64,000 nt of DNA from Pelosinus fermentans (GCA_002434245.1 DJJR01000016.1:157238-221237); one strand, 5' to 3'. Positions 1-7,895 are shown, counted from the first letter of the stretch. Notes: generated by a model not told the origin, from the sequence alone. A program made the numbers and translations.

Positions 1-531
1 GTTTTTGCCGCACCTGGGGACAAACTAATCAAGTTTGGCATGCGCGGTGAAGATGTACAAATGGTTCAAAAGTCACTTTTAGAAAAAGGTTTCTACTTCG
101 ATGAAGTTGATGGTGTTTTTGGGAAGGCAACGTTAAAGGCAATTAAAGATTTTCAAATTAGCAACGGCTTACTGGCTGATGGAGTTGTTGGTAAAGAGAC
201 TTTACTGTGTTTAGGTCGTCCTGGCAGCGCTGACGGCAATCCAAGCAGGTATAGCAGATCCTTGAATATGAGTGCATCTGCATATAGTGCTTATGATGCT
301 GGAAACTCCAATCATACATATGGTGGTAATTTAGTACGTAAAGGAATCGTAGCTGTTGATCCTAATGTAATTCCCCTTGGAACGAGGTTATTCATTCCTG
401 GCTATGGCCACGCAATCGCAGATGATATCGGCGGTGCTATAAAGGGGAATAAGATTGATCTAGCCTTTGATAGCCATGGTGAGGCAATGCAATTTGGCAG
501 AAAAAAAGTAATTGTATACATTTTAGATTAA
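1..531 (+). CDS. Peptidoglycan-binding and 3D-domain cell-wall protein (5' end outside window)
   Basis: The reading frame is open from base 1, so the gene starts upstream of the window; 176 residues are visible. The first visible residues (VFA-APGDKL) look like the end of a signal peptide with an AxA-type cleavage site. Next comes a PG_binding_1 domain (about residues 10-65, with the DGVFGKAT and FQ..NGL..DGVVG signature), then a C-terminal 3D domain (about 95-176) with its three conserved Asp in the contexts VAVDP, ADDIGG and KIDLAFDS. This pairing is known from secreted wall-remodelling enzymes (YocH and SleB-associated types, presumed lytic transglycosylases). It is probably exported and acts on peptidoglycan. 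A terminator follows at once. Catalytic activity is inferred from the family only. Confidence 0.85.
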   Translation, partial: VFAAPGDKLIKFGMRGEDVQMVQKSLLEKGFYFDEVDGVFGKATLKAIKDFQISNGLLADGVVGKETLLCLGRPGSADGNPSRYSRSLNMSASAYSAYDAGNSNHTYGGNLVRKGIVAVDPNVIPLGTRLFIPGYGHAIADDIGGAIKGNKIDLAFDSHGEAMQFGRKKVIVYILD

Positions 532-555
532 CAGGCGTAAAGCCTGTATTTTTTT
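531..555 (+). terminator. Rho-independent terminator of the 3D-domain gene
   Basis: Stem ACAGGC/GCCTGT (531-536 with 542-547), loop GTAAA, then a run of seven T. The stem begins on the last base of the stop codon. Confidence 0.85.
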
Positions 556-666
556 AGAATTAAAAGTGTTTTTTCGTTTTTGATTCATTCGCTGGTATAT
601 AAAGATAAGCCAAATAAGATACTACTCTTAGAGAGAAGAAACAGATTTAGCTGAGGAGTGTATAGA

Positions 667-1116
667 TTGGATATATCAGGGAATACATTAGCATTGTTAT
701 TGGCTTTCGTTTCTGGTGTGCTCATGGCAGTACAGGGAGCTTTAAATGCAGGGTTGAGTAAAGTTATTGGTCTTCTTGAGACCACTTTGGTTGTGCATAT
801 TACAGGTACAATTCTAATCCTATTGCTATTATTCGGAATGAAAATGGGTAAGGGTAATTTATCCGCATTTGCCGAGGCCCCTTGGTATGTTTATCTTGGA
901 GGAGTAGTTGGCGTGGGAATTATTTATCTTGTAGCTGCCAGCATTCCAGAAGTAGGAGCAGCCAATGCAACAACCGCAATTATTGTGGGGCAAGTATTAA
1001 CAGCCATAATAATTGATCACTTCGGTGCATTCGGCTTAGCACAGATCAGTTATGGATGGAATCAAATATTAGGTCTTGTTTTATTGGCAATAGGAGGAAA
1101 GTTACTTTTAAGCTAA
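667..1116 (+). CDS. DMT-superfamily membrane protein, DUF606/YdcZ type
   Basis: A 149-residue integral membrane protein with about five hydrophobic segments: near residues 5-25, 35-55, 72-92, 98-118 and 125-147. The pattern SGVLMAVQGALNAGL in the first segment and the GGVVGVGIIYLVAASIP segment match the DUF606 (YdcZ) family, half-size relatives of EamA drug/metabolite transporters that often work as pairs. Here the gene stands alone, so homodimerisation would be expected. I chose TTG at 667 because GAGGAG (653-658) lies 8 bases before it; the GTG at 658 overlaps that Shine-Dalgarno. The substrate is unknown. Confidence 0.8.
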   Translation: MDISGNTLALLLAFVSGVLMAVQGALNAGLSKVIGLLETTLVVHITGTILILLLLFGMKMGKGNLSAFAEAPWYVYLGGVVGVGIIYLVAASIPEVGAANATTAIIVGQVLTAIIIDHFGAFGLAQISYGWNQILGLVLLAIGGKLLLS

Positions 1117-1254
1117 ATTTATTAGTAAATCAAAGACAGTTTTTAATTTTAGTAGATTTTCTTATTTAACAATTAAGAAAGAGGAATAATATAGCTTGCA
1201 GTCGAACTATCATTAGTTATTTCAGAAAATAATGACAGTAACGGAGGAATGCAA

Positions 1255-1770
1255 GTGAGCGATTTTGAAAATGACAAAACAAATTCGATTGTGGGGCAAG
1301 GAAGAAAAAAATACTCTTTGACTTTTGGAGATGAAAAAACGAGCCATACGGGTCTTGATGATATTTATTTAGAAGTTGAAGAGCGTATACTAGAGGCAAT
1401 TAAATTTGGCGATCCATTTATATTTGAAGGATCGAATGAGCGAGGCAACCTTTTTTATACCATTGAGCGTACAGAAGAGGATTACATTCTTAGTGTTAAA
1501 GAAGTTACTGAGGAAACGGCTGATTTACTCAAAAGTACCTTAGAAAGTGTTAAACGACTAGGAAAAGAAAAAATGGAAGAAATCATGGAAATTATGATAT
1601 TAGAAGAGATTGATATTGATATCAAAAAAACACGAGATCTGCCTCTCGAATCAAGCTATGAAGCTATTATTGCATTACTTCAGGAATTAAGAGAAGATGC
1701 AAATGAAGCTCTTATTGATAATTTAATTCGCCTTCAAGAGATCATTCGAGAATATGAGAGTGATTTTTGA
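1255..1770 (+). CDS. Hypothetical acidic helical protein
   Basis: A 171-residue soluble protein that I do not recognise. It is strongly acidic, with long stretches rich in Glu and Ile that should form helices (about residues 75-115 and 130-168), and it has no signal peptide or membrane segment. A short beta-rich middle part (GDPFIFEGS, GNLFYTIER) precedes the helices. GTG at 1255 is chosen over ATG at 1249 because GGAGG (1243-1247) is 7 bases from the GTG and only 1 from the ATG. It is followed by tRNA-Val. No function can be assigned. Confidence 0.65.
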   Translation: MSDFENDKTNSIVGQGRKKYSLTFGDEKTSHTGLDDIYLEVEERILEAIKFGDPFIFEGSNERGNLFYTIERTEEDYILSVKEVTEETADLLKSTLESVKRLGKEKMEEIMEIMILEEIDIDIKKTRDLPLESSYEAIIALLQELREDANEALIDNLIRLQEIIREYESDF

Positions 1771-1895
1771 GTAAATGGTGTGATCATAATAGAACTACAT
1801 AAAAACTACTTGCAAAGTAAGTTTGAATACTCTATAATATAAAGAGTGCTCTACTGAATAAATAGTATTTTGATACAGCACATATGCAATATAAA

Positions 1896-1972
1896 GGGGT
1901 TATAGCTCAGTTGGTTAGAGCGCTTCGTTGACATCGAAGAGGTCTGCGGTTCGAGTCCGCCTAACCCCACCA
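1896..1972 (+). tRNA. tRNA-Val (anticodon GAC)
   Basis: The acceptor arms GGGGTTA (1896-1902) and TAACCCC (1962-1968) pair fully, followed by A and an encoded CCA (1970-1972). The D arm is GCTC..GAGC. The anticodon stem CTTCG/CGAAG holds the loop TTGACAT, giving anticodon GAC (valine). The T arm GCGG-TTCGAGT-CCGC is present with one unpaired outer position. A terminator follows 15 bases later, so it is transcribed as a single tRNA. Confidence 0.97.
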
Positions 1973-1986
1973 TCTAAGAAAATAGA

Positions 1987-2025
1987 CACTACAAGGCTTC
2001 GTGAGTCCTGTAGTGTTTTTTGTTT
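1987..2025 (+). terminator. Terminator downstream of tRNA-Val
   Basis: Stem CACTACA(A)GG with CC-TGTAGTG around a CTTCGTGAGT loop, followed by TTTTTTGTTTT. Confidence 0.85.
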
Positions 2026-2397
2026 TACTTAAAGATGCTTAAGTACAGTGAATGTTGCTACCTTGCTTTTACATTAGCAACCAAGTTAGCTTCTGCCTCG
2101 TTTGAAGGGCTCTCATGAATTGAGAGTGATTTCATATAATAAAAGACTGGCACTGCTGCAAGGATATTATCGTGCAATAGCGAATATAAACAAGGAAACT
2201 AGCTTTTTCGAGTAAGTGAATTCTTAAGCTAGGCGGAGGTAACTACCTTCTTTTTGTATAACTCCTACTCCTTTACTCTCAACTATAGTAAGAGAGAAAT
2301 GGTTTATTGTTTTACATAGTGTTGCACTAAGATTATAAGCTTGTCTAATAAATAAGTAGAATGATGGAGATACGAAGGCAAGGAGGTTTTAGGTTAG
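2026..2397. other. Intergenic region without recognised gene
   Basis: 372 bases between the tRNA terminator and the pentapeptide-repeat gene. An open stretch (about 2106-2213, + strand) reads roughly LKGSHELRVISYNKR onward and could be a decayed coding remnant, but it has no Shine-Dalgarno and no family match I recognise. AAGGAGG near 2380 belongs to the next gene. Confidence 0.4.
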
Positions 2398-3573
2398 ATG
2401 GGACGAGAGGGAATTTTAAAAAAAATGACCCAAGAGGATTTAAACCAAATCATTGAGGAACAACAGAATGGATTGCAAATTAATTTTAAATATTGTGATC
2501 TAAGTGGACTTGACTTATCTGGCAGAAAATTTGAAAGTGTTAATTTTGAAGAGTGTAATTTAAGTGGTGTTAATTTTAGTGATACAATAATTAAGCAAGG
2601 CGAGTTTAAAAATGGTCTTTTAATTGGTGGCAATTTTGAAAGGGCAGATTTATCTACCGTGGATTTTACTGGCTGCGCAATGCAAAAAGTAAATTTGTCC
2701 CATGTTAGAATCGAAGGCGTAGGTATTAAAGAGAGCAACCTTGCAAATGCAAGTTTTAAGAGTGCGAATGTTGAATTTAGTGATTTAAATATATTTAAAG
2801 ATGTCAACTTAAGTGATGCTGATTTGAGTGGCTCAAAAATTAGTTGGCTTTATGGAGAAAATGTTAATTTTAGGCACGCCAATTTTAATGAAGCTTCTAT
2901 TATTGAGAGCCAAATGAAAGGTTGTAAATTTATGAATGCCTCTTTGGAAAATTCGGACTTGTACTCAGTGACATTTAAGGATTGTGAAATGCAAGAATCT
3001 GTGTTAGCTAAAGCAAATATTACGAATGTTACTTTTGAAAAGAGTACTTTAGAGAATATGGATTTTAAACAATCTGAAATTGCGTATGGGCGTTTTGCTG
3101 ACTGCAATTTAGACGGTGTTGACTTTAGAGCGATTACTTTAAGCAGTCTTAATGAATTTAGAAATGTAAGTTTAATTAATGCTGATTTTTCTGAGGCAAA
3201 ATTTAGTGATAAATCTAAGTTCTATGATGTTAATGCAGCGGATGTAAAAGGATTAGACCTCTCTCCTTGGCAAAGCTCTGTTAAGGAGCAAGGCAATGCA
3301 GCAGTGGTATCGCAACAAGATAAAGAGAGTCTGGCAATGCAAGAATATCAATATCGTCTAAACCTTTTTATCGCAAGAAATGTGGGAAGTGAAGTGAACG
3401 CCAAAGTTGATTGTGAAATAGCGCAGACGATGTTAGAGCAAGGTTATTCTAATCAGTCAATAGAGGCAGTGATTGCTCTATATTCACCTAAAGCCTCGGA
3501 ACTAGGTAATCGGGCTAGGGTTTACGCCAAGAATGTAGTTAAAAAAGCGGAGAAAGAGAATATGCGCAGGTAA
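2398..3573 (+). CDS. Pentapeptide-repeat protein with extra C-terminal domain
   Basis: 391 residues. From about residue 25 to 275 the sequence is built of A(D/N)LXX-type pentapeptides (CDLSG LDLSG RKFES VNFEE CNLSG VNFSD), which fold as a right-handed quadrilateral beta helix. The repeats are less regular in the middle (KGCKF, KDCEM, EKSTL), suggesting coil distortions. Residues about 300-391 lack repeats and form a helical tail (IARNVGSEVNAKVDCEIAQ then LEQGYSNQSIEAVIALYSP). That tail resembles short helical modules I recall from relaxase and mobilisation proteins, but only loosely. AGGAGG at 2381-2386 precedes the ATG by 11 bases; a second ATG at 2425 is possible. No signal peptide; probably cytosolic. 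Function unknown; some relatives bind gyrase as DNA mimics. Confidence 0.85.
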   Translation: MGREGILKKMTQEDLNQIIEEQQNGLQINFKYCDLSGLDLSGRKFESVNFEECNLSGVNFSDTIIKQGEFKNGLLIGGNFERADLSTVDFTGCAMQKVNLSHVRIEGVGIKESNLANASFKSANVEFSDLNIFKDVNLSDADLSGSKISWLYGENVNFRHANFNEASIIESQMKGCKFMNASLENSDLYSVTFKDCEMQESVLAKANITNVTFEKSTLENMDFKQSEIAYGRFADCNLDGVDFRAITLSSLNEFRNVSLINADFSEAKFSDKSKFYDVNAADVKGLDLSPWQSSVKEQGNAAVVSQQDKESLAMQEYQYRLNLFIARNVGSEVNAKVDCEIAQTMLEQGYSNQSIEAVIALYSPKASELGNRARVYAKNVVKKAEKENMRR

Positions 3574-3724
3574 AAATAGTAAATAGGATTTGCTGTTATA
3601 AGCTATACCTTAACTTGTTCCTTAGTCTTCGCCAATGACTAGAAAGCAAAAAGGATATAAAACCAGTTAAAAATGATTTGACAACATAAATACTTAATAT
3701 CGGAGAGGTTTGCGGAAATACAAG

Positions 3725-3754
3725 GATTCTAGCAATATGCTAGAATCTTTTTTT
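3725..3754 (+). terminator. Strong terminator downstream of the pentapeptide gene
   Basis: Perfect 10-bp stem GATTCTAGCA/TGCTAGAATC (3725-3734 with 3738-3747), loop ATA, then seven T. It lies about 150 bases after the pentapeptide stop codon, so it may also end a short separate transcript. Confidence 0.85.
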
Positions 3755-4013
3755 ATGCAATCATGTTTTAGGTGTAGGAGCGATTTTGATGTATTAAAAC
3801 AAGATCAATTGGATAAAAGATAATGGATGTGAAAATATTGTAACAAAACTGTAATACATTTTCTTTATAATTAGAATATATCTGGCAAAGATAACCGAGT
3901 TATGGCTCAAAGCATCCACATAAAGAATTAAGCGTTCTGCCTTGACTAAAAATTATTGTTGTTGAATCTTGGAAGCCATTCATAACGGAAAGTGCAATGA
4001 GGTGATTAAATAA
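3755..4013 (+). promoter_or_regulatory. Leader of a small gene; possible structured RNA
   Basis: 259 bases with no gene. At about 3893-3930 a GGCAAA box, a small hairpin (ATAAC-CGA-GTTAT) and a CTCAAAGC box follow in the order seen in c-di-GMP (GEMM-I) riboswitches. However, the GNRA loop, the CUAA tetraloop receptor and a convincing closing stem are missing. It may be a degenerate or unrelated leader. GAGGTGAT (4000-4007) is the Shine-Dalgarno of the 32-codon gene that follows. Confidence 0.2.
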
Positions 4014-4112
4014 ATGGTTACTCATCTGGCCGACTTTGGAATTGGTCTGATTGTGGGGATGTTTATTTGTCTATTAGTAATATCGCTTATGATAAAATAT
4101 AAGGAAAAATAG
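4014..4112 (+). CDS. Small single-pass membrane protein, 32 residues
   Basis: ATG at 4014 lies 6 bases after a strong GAGGTGAT Shine-Dalgarno. The product begins MVTHLADFGIG, runs through one hydrophobic segment of about 20 residues (LIVGMFICLLVISLMI) and ends KYKEK, so one transmembrane helix with a positively charged end. Small proteins of this shape act as subunits or regulators of membrane complexes (KdpF and CydX are examples), but the sequence does not identify a partner and no transporter operon is adjacent. A long inverted repeat follows. A dedicated RBS and a sensible product make it likely to be real. Confidence 0.6.
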   Translation: MVTHLADFGIGLIVGMFICLLVISLMIKYKEK

Positions 4113-4167
4113 AATTCAAATGAATAGGTTTCCAGTTTGAGGAGAATTTCAGCAGAGTTACTAGAGA

Positions 4168-4220
4168 AATATCGCTAATATACACTTTCCTTTTTAACGG
4201 AAGTATATATTAGCGATATT
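4168..4220. terminator. Long inverted repeat between convergent small genes
   Basis: AATATCGCTAATATA near 4168-4182 pairs with TATATTAGCGATATT ending at 4220, closed by TTTCC/GGAA nearer the loop. It sits between the + strand 32-codon gene and the - strand gene at 4248-4406 and is symmetric, so it probably works as a two-way terminator, although a long U run is lacking. Confidence 0.6.
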
Positions 4221-4247
4221 CATAAATAGAGTATTGGGGGAATGCTG

Positions 4248-4406
4248 TTATTCCTTGAGCGTTAAGCCTTTGAAATCAAAGGTTCTGTTTGGAAGCGTTA
4301 TTGTTGTAAACTTTGGAATTTCCTTAGGTATAGCGGCTTTATTCGCTTTTTGAAAGTTCGTTAAATATTGATTATTCATGCTTGCATTTACGGCTGATAT
4401 TGACAT
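4248..4406 (-). CDS. Small hypothetical protein, 52 residues
   Basis: Start chosen at ATG 4406 because AAAGGAG lies 8 bases upstream on this strand; a longer frame to 4442 lacks a site. The product starts MSISAVNASMNNQYL, has a basic helical middle (FQKANKAAIPKEIPK) and ends with a short beta-like segment (TTITLPNRTFDFKG). No signal peptide or membrane segment. I do not recognise a family. It is downstream of, and on the same strand as, the small gene at 4605-4802. Confidence 0.55.
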   Translation of the reverse strand: MSISAVNASMNNQYLTNFQKANKAAIPKEIPKFTTITLPNRTFDFKGLTLKE

Positions 4407-4489
4407 TTCAAAAACTCCTTTCTTAAATATTGTTGATAACATGGGGACACAATTTATATCGGATTCTTTTGTTTGAAATTCATTTAGAA

Positions 4490-4530
4490 TCTATAAAGTT
4501 TCTTTATAGATAAAAAATATATTTATCTAT
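4490..4530. repeat. Two overlapping perfect palindromes
   Basis: TCTATAAAG-TTT-CTTTATAGA (4490-4510) and ATAGATAAA-AAATATA-TTTATCTAT (4506-4530) share ATAGA, so the two hairpins exclude each other. They lie upstream of the - strand gene at 4248-4406. They could be an operator pair or alternative RNA structures. Confidence 0.5.
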
Positions 4531-4552
4531 AATATTATGGATAAGAACAGAA

Positions 4553-4580
4553 GCCCCCTCAGATGAAATCAGAGGGGGTG
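4553..4580 (-). terminator. Hairpin downstream of the gene at 4605-4802
   Basis: CCCCCTC and GAGGGGG arms with an inner GAT/ATC and one mismatch, 25 bases past the stop of the - strand gene. The U tract is poor. Confidence 0.6.
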
Positions 4581-4604
4581 TTGAGAAGCAATTTATTTTC
4601 TTGC

Positions 4605-4802
4605 TTACTTATTATTAGAAACTGTGACTTTCGGCGGCGTATTCTTTTTTTGAATAGTTTCATAAACTTCAGCATATTTTTGAACAACATCATCGGCTAT
4701 ATTCGTAGCTGATGATGTTTCATTTGCTTCCTGAAAATCCAGTTGGTTTAAAACGAGCATAGTTAGTTCATGAATTTGGCTCTTAGATAAATTTTTAGTC
4801 AT
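4605..4802 (-). CDS. Small hypothetical protein, 65 residues
   Basis: Starts MTKNLSKSQIHELTM, has one amphipathic helix (IHELTMLVLNQLDFQ), an acidic linker and a second helix (DDVVQKYAEVYETIQKK), and ends with a polar tail. GGAGG lies 9 bases before the ATG on this strand. The length and the two-helix pattern recall small regulatory or sporulation-associated proteins, but I do not recognise a family. It has its own terminator-like hairpin downstream. Confidence 0.65.
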   Translation of the reverse strand: MTKNLSKSQIHELTMLVLNQLDFQEANETSSATNIADDVVQKYAEVYETIQKKNTPPKVTVSNNK

Positions 4803-4996
4803 AGCAAGACCTCCATTAAAGATTCTTTATAATATCTTAAGATACCCTAAAATCCTTACAATCATGAATTTTATAAATGAATATATTTGTATTAAAATCG
4901 ATATGATATGAAGAAAGAAAAGCAACTAAAATAGCAGACCAATGCTATCGTGTAGTTGCTTGTTCTATAAGTAATTTAATTCTTAAGTAGATATGG

Positions 4997-6166
4997 TTAA
5001 GCGGATTCAAATAATTCTTTAACGGTGTGTAATTCCTTGCGGATGGATATGTTTTGAGGACAATGGCTTTCACACTTACCGCATTCTATACAGTTAGATG
5101 CATGTGCTGGTGATCCAAGGCGAAAATTATATAGAAATTTATGCCGCTCTCTAACTGCGGGACTATCACCAAAGATAAAATTATCATTGAGGATTGTAAA
5201 ACACCCCGGAATGTTCACGCCAGCAGGACAAGGCATACAATAGGCACAAGCGGTACAATTAACTTTTATTCGCTCTTTAAAAATAGACTTTACTTGATTA
5301 ATGATGTTGATTTCCTTTTCGGTTAATGAATTTGCATGAGCGTCTTGAGCTATTTTAAGGTTTTCTGTAACATGCTCCATAGTTGACATGCCGCTTAAAG
5401 CAATGGATACTTCAGGATGATTCCATACCCAGCGCAGTGCCCATTCAACAGGCGTCATTTTTTGATCTGCCTGATTAAAAAGGGAAAGAGCATCATTGGG
5501 AAGATTTTCAGCAATTTTTCCACCTCTCAGTGGTTCCATAATAGCAATGCCCAATCCCTTTTTGGCTGCGTACTCCAATCCTTCTTTGCCAGCCTGATAA
5601 TTTTCATCTAAATAATTATATTGAATCTGGCAGAATGACCAATCATAATAATCAACGATTTCTTTGAACAAGCCAACTCTTTCATGAAATGAAAATCCTG
5701 CATGTTTGATTCTGCCATCTTGAATTGCCTGATCCAAGAACTCACTAATTCCTGCTTCTTTTAGGATGGGCCATGTAGAAGCACTAAGTGAGTGGACTAA
5801 ATAAAAATCAATGGTATCTGTCTCAAGGCGTTTTAATTGTTCATTTAAGTATATATCCATATCAGCTCGTGTTTTGATTAGCCAGCTAGGAAGTTTCGTA
5901 GCTAATTTTACACGTTCTCTATAGCCATCTTTCAATGCTTTTGCCACAAAAGGTTCGCTAGCTCCACCATAAGCCATACCTTTGCCATGATAAGGATATG
6001 CGGTATCTATATAATTTACACCTTCATCGATTGCATGGCGAATCATTGCTATTGATTGTCCTTCATCAATGTTAGTAGGATCACCGCCGATTATAGGAAG
6101 CCTCATACAGCCAAATCCCAGAACAGAAACCATTTCATTTGTCTTTCCATACTTTCTATATAACAA
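4997..6166 (-). CDS. Aldo/keto reductase with C-terminal ferredoxin-type Fe-S domain
   Basis: 389 residues from TTG 6166 (AAGGAG 8 bases upstream), giving the family-typical start MLYRKYGKTNEMVSVLG. Residues 1-280 form an AKR barrel: GFGCMRLP, the catalytic Asp-Tyr pair in YIDTAYPYHG, Lys in KLATKLPSW, and His in FYLVHSL. The C-terminal 90 residues hold two cysteine clusters, CTACAYCMPCPAGVNIPGC and CIECGKCESHCP, able to bind 4Fe-4S. This fused group is common in anaerobes and probably reduces an aldehyde, ketone or enoate with electrons from ferredoxin or NAD(P)H. The true substrate is unknown. It is a single gene with no operon partner. Confidence 0.9.
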   Translation of the reverse strand: MLYRKYGKTNEMVSVLGFGCMRLPIIGGDPTNIDEGQSIAMIRHAIDEGVNYIDTAYPYHGKGMAYGGASEPFVAKALKDGYRERVKLATKLPSWLIKTRADMDIYLNEQLKRLETDTIDFYLVHSLSASTWPILKEAGISEFLDQAIQDGRIKHAGFSFHERVGLFKEIVDYYDWSFCQIQYNYLDENYQAGKEGLEYAAKKGLGIAIMEPLRGGKIAENLPNDALSLFNQADQKMTPVEWALRWVWNHPEVSIALSGMSTMEHVTENLKIAQDAHANSLTEKEINIINQVKSIFKERIKVNCTACAYCMPCPAGVNIPGCFTILNDNFIFGDSPAVRERHKFLYNFRLGSPAHASNCIECGKCESHCPQNISIRKELHTVKELFESA

Positions 6167-6180
6167 CACAATCACTCCTT

Positions 6181-6428
6181 AAATTTTCTTAAAAATATCC
6201 CCTCAGATACTTTTATTTTCCATTTCGTTAAAATCTAGATGAATCCTGCCTTGAAACTCTAAGTAAATGTATTCTATTTCCATTTTTTTTAAAATGCTTG
6301 GGAATGATTCATGGGAAAAGGCAAAGATCGTTAAAATTGCAGGAGAATAAGTCATTAGCCGCGAATTAAATTCTTCTTAGTACATATTGTAATACGTATA
6401 TCTTTCCATAGGAAGAGGGGAGTGGATA
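6181..6428. other. Divergent intergenic region
   Basis: About 250 bases between the divergent aldo/keto reductase and MFS genes. It should hold both promoters; I see no convincing operator. GAAGAGGGGAG at 6412-6422 is a strong Shine-Dalgarno for the MFS gene. Confidence 0.4.
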
Positions 6429-7604
6429 ATAATAAAACAGGAAGCAGCAGCGCCTCAGCTTTGGACGAAAAGTTTTCTTTTACTTTGTTTGTCCAACTTG
6501 TTTATCTTTACGAGTTTTTACTGTTTATTACCGACGCTGCCTTTATTTATCACTGATGTTCTTGCTGGTGATACTAAAATAGTAGGCTATATTTTTGGTG
6601 TTTTTGCTCTAGCGGCAGTGGTGTCGCGTCCTTTAGCCGGGCATTTACTAGATACGTTAGGGAGAAAAGCTATATTACGCTTATCATTGCTTCTTTTGAC
6701 TTTGGCTATGCTGGCATACAATTGGGTGACAAGCTTAGTGTTATTGTTTATATTGAGAGGGATTCATGGGATATTTTGGGGATTTGCTACCACCGCCTCT
6801 GGAACAACAGCAACGGACCTTGTTCCGGCAATTAGGCGCGGGGAAGGAATCGGTTATTATGGATTGTCTAATACCATTGCTATGGCCGTGGGTCCTTTGC
6901 TGGGGTTAGAAATATTGCAACGATTTGGATTTTCTATATTATTTATTATCAGTTTTTGTTTTGCTGCAGTTGGATTTTTATGTGCCTGGGGGATTGAGCA
7001 TCAGGTTGTAAATAAATCGGCAAATACGAAAAGTATTATTTTATTTGAACCCAAGGTTTTTTCCTTTGCCAGTATAATGTTTTTTGTTGCTGGCTTATAT
7101 AGCGGAGTGCTTTCCTTCATTGTGCTTTTCGGAAAAGAAATCGGTATTGAAAATCCAGGGAGCTACTTTTTGGCCTTTGCTGCTGCTCTTTTTCTTAGCA
7201 GACCCTATGCAGGGAAAATTCTTGATCAGCAAGGTCCTGTAAAAATTATGTCAATTGGATTTGCTGCGTTAGCAGCATCCTTTTTATCCTTATTCTTTGC
7301 AGACGGAATTGTCTTATTTATGACGTCAGCAGTCTTATTTGGAGTAGGTTTTGGTATAATCCAGCCAACAGCCTTGACGATGGCAATTAATAAAGTAGGA
7401 GCTTTACAGCGGGGCGTTGCAAATGGCACAATAATGACTGCTTTTGATTTGGGTGTGGGGTGTGGAGCCATTTTTTTAGGGATGTTGTCAAGTTCCTTTG
7501 GTTTATCGTTGATGTATTTGGGAAGTTGCTTCATTGTTATCATTCCTCTTGCTATATTTTATGTAAATCATGTGAAAGGATATAAAAAAGAAAATAGTCA
7601 ATAA
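6429..7604 (+). CDS. MFS transporter, possible AUA start
   Basis: A 12-helix major facilitator protein. Family features include the loop 2-3 motif (GHLLDTLGRKAIL, residues about 65-78), the TM4 RGIHGIFWG segment and the TM5 GYYGLSNTIAMAVGPLLG antiporter-like motif. The frame stays open back to 6393 and the upstream codons read KQEAAAPQLWTKSFLLLCLSN, which is the normal cytosolic N-terminus and first helix of this family. No ATG, GTG or TTG occurs there; AGGGGAG (6416-6422) points to ATA codons at 6426-6434. I give 6429 as the best-spaced ATA; otherwise TTG 6489 would cut the first helix. The substrate is unknown; this group contains multidrug and metabolite exporters. Confidence 0.75.
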   Translation: MIKQEAAAPQLWTKSFLLLCLSNLFIFTSFYCLLPTLPLFITDVLAGDTKIVGYIFGVFALAAVVSRPLAGHLLDTLGRKAILRLSLLLLTLAMLAYNWVTSLVLLFILRGIHGIFWGFATTASGTTATDLVPAIRRGEGIGYYGLSNTIAMAVGPLLGLEILQRFGFSILFIISFCFAAVGFLCAWGIEHQVVNKSANTKSIILFEPKVFSFASIMFFVAGLYSGVLSFIVLFGKEIGIENPGSYFLAFAAALFLSRPYAGKILDQQGPVKIMSIGFAALAASFLSLFFADGIVLFMTSAVLFGVGFGIIQPTALTMAINKVGALQRGVANGTIMTAFDLGVGCGAIFLGMLSSSFGLSLMYLGSCFIVIIPLAIFYVNHVKGYKKENSQ

Positions 7605-7625
7605 TTTGCATTAATAACTATCCGT

Positions 7626-7652
7626 ACCTGCATATAGCAGGTGTTTTTTTTC
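7626..7652 (+). terminator. Terminator of the MFS gene
   Basis: ACCTGC-ATATA-GCAGGT (7626-7642) followed by G and eight T. Confidence 0.85.
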
Positions 7653-7707
7653 ATTGAAAAAATATAAATATTGCTTACAGCAGGGCTTCTTTGAACGTTT
7701 TTTAGCA

Positions 7708-7738
7708 AAAAAAAACCACGCTTATAGTAACGTGGTTG
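7708..7738 (-). terminator. Terminator of the YjcZ-like gene
   Basis: AACCACG...CGTGGTT hairpin. On the - strand it is followed by a long U run (eight or more A on + near 7709-7716), 40 bases past the stop of the - strand gene at 7779. Confidence 0.8.
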
Positions 7739-7778
7739 CAAGAGGGATGAAGTTTGTTGAATGAGTTTTTATAATTGA

Positions 7779-7895
7779 TTAGCAGCTAGAGGAACAATCA
7801 TCATTGGAACAACAAAAGAATAGCAAAATGATCACTATAATAATAATAAAGCTACCACCACCGCGTCCGTTACCACCAAAACCACCGAAGCCCAT
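7779..7895 (-). CDS. YjcZ-like small glycine-rich hydrophobic protein, 38 residues
   Basis: The product is MGFGGFGGNGRGGGSFI, then one membrane segment (FIIIIVIILLFFCC) and a short Cys/Ser/Asp tail. A glycine-rich head followed by an isoleucine-rich single helix is the hallmark of YjcZ-type small sporulation proteins. AAGGAGGA lies 6 bases before the ATG. A sigma-K-like promoter is found upstream (see entry), which fits expression in the mother cell late in sporulation. Family role is poorly known; location in the spore coat or membrane is inferred. It is too short for most gene finders. Confidence 0.8.
   Translation of the reverse strand: MGFGGFGGNGRGGGSFIIIIVIILLFFCCSNDDCSSSC

Noticed and set aside
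2106..2213. Possible small gene or decayed coding remnant after tRNA-Val
   Set aside because: Open for about 35 codons but with no start site, no Shine-Dalgarno and no recognised family; kept only as a note in the intergenic entry.
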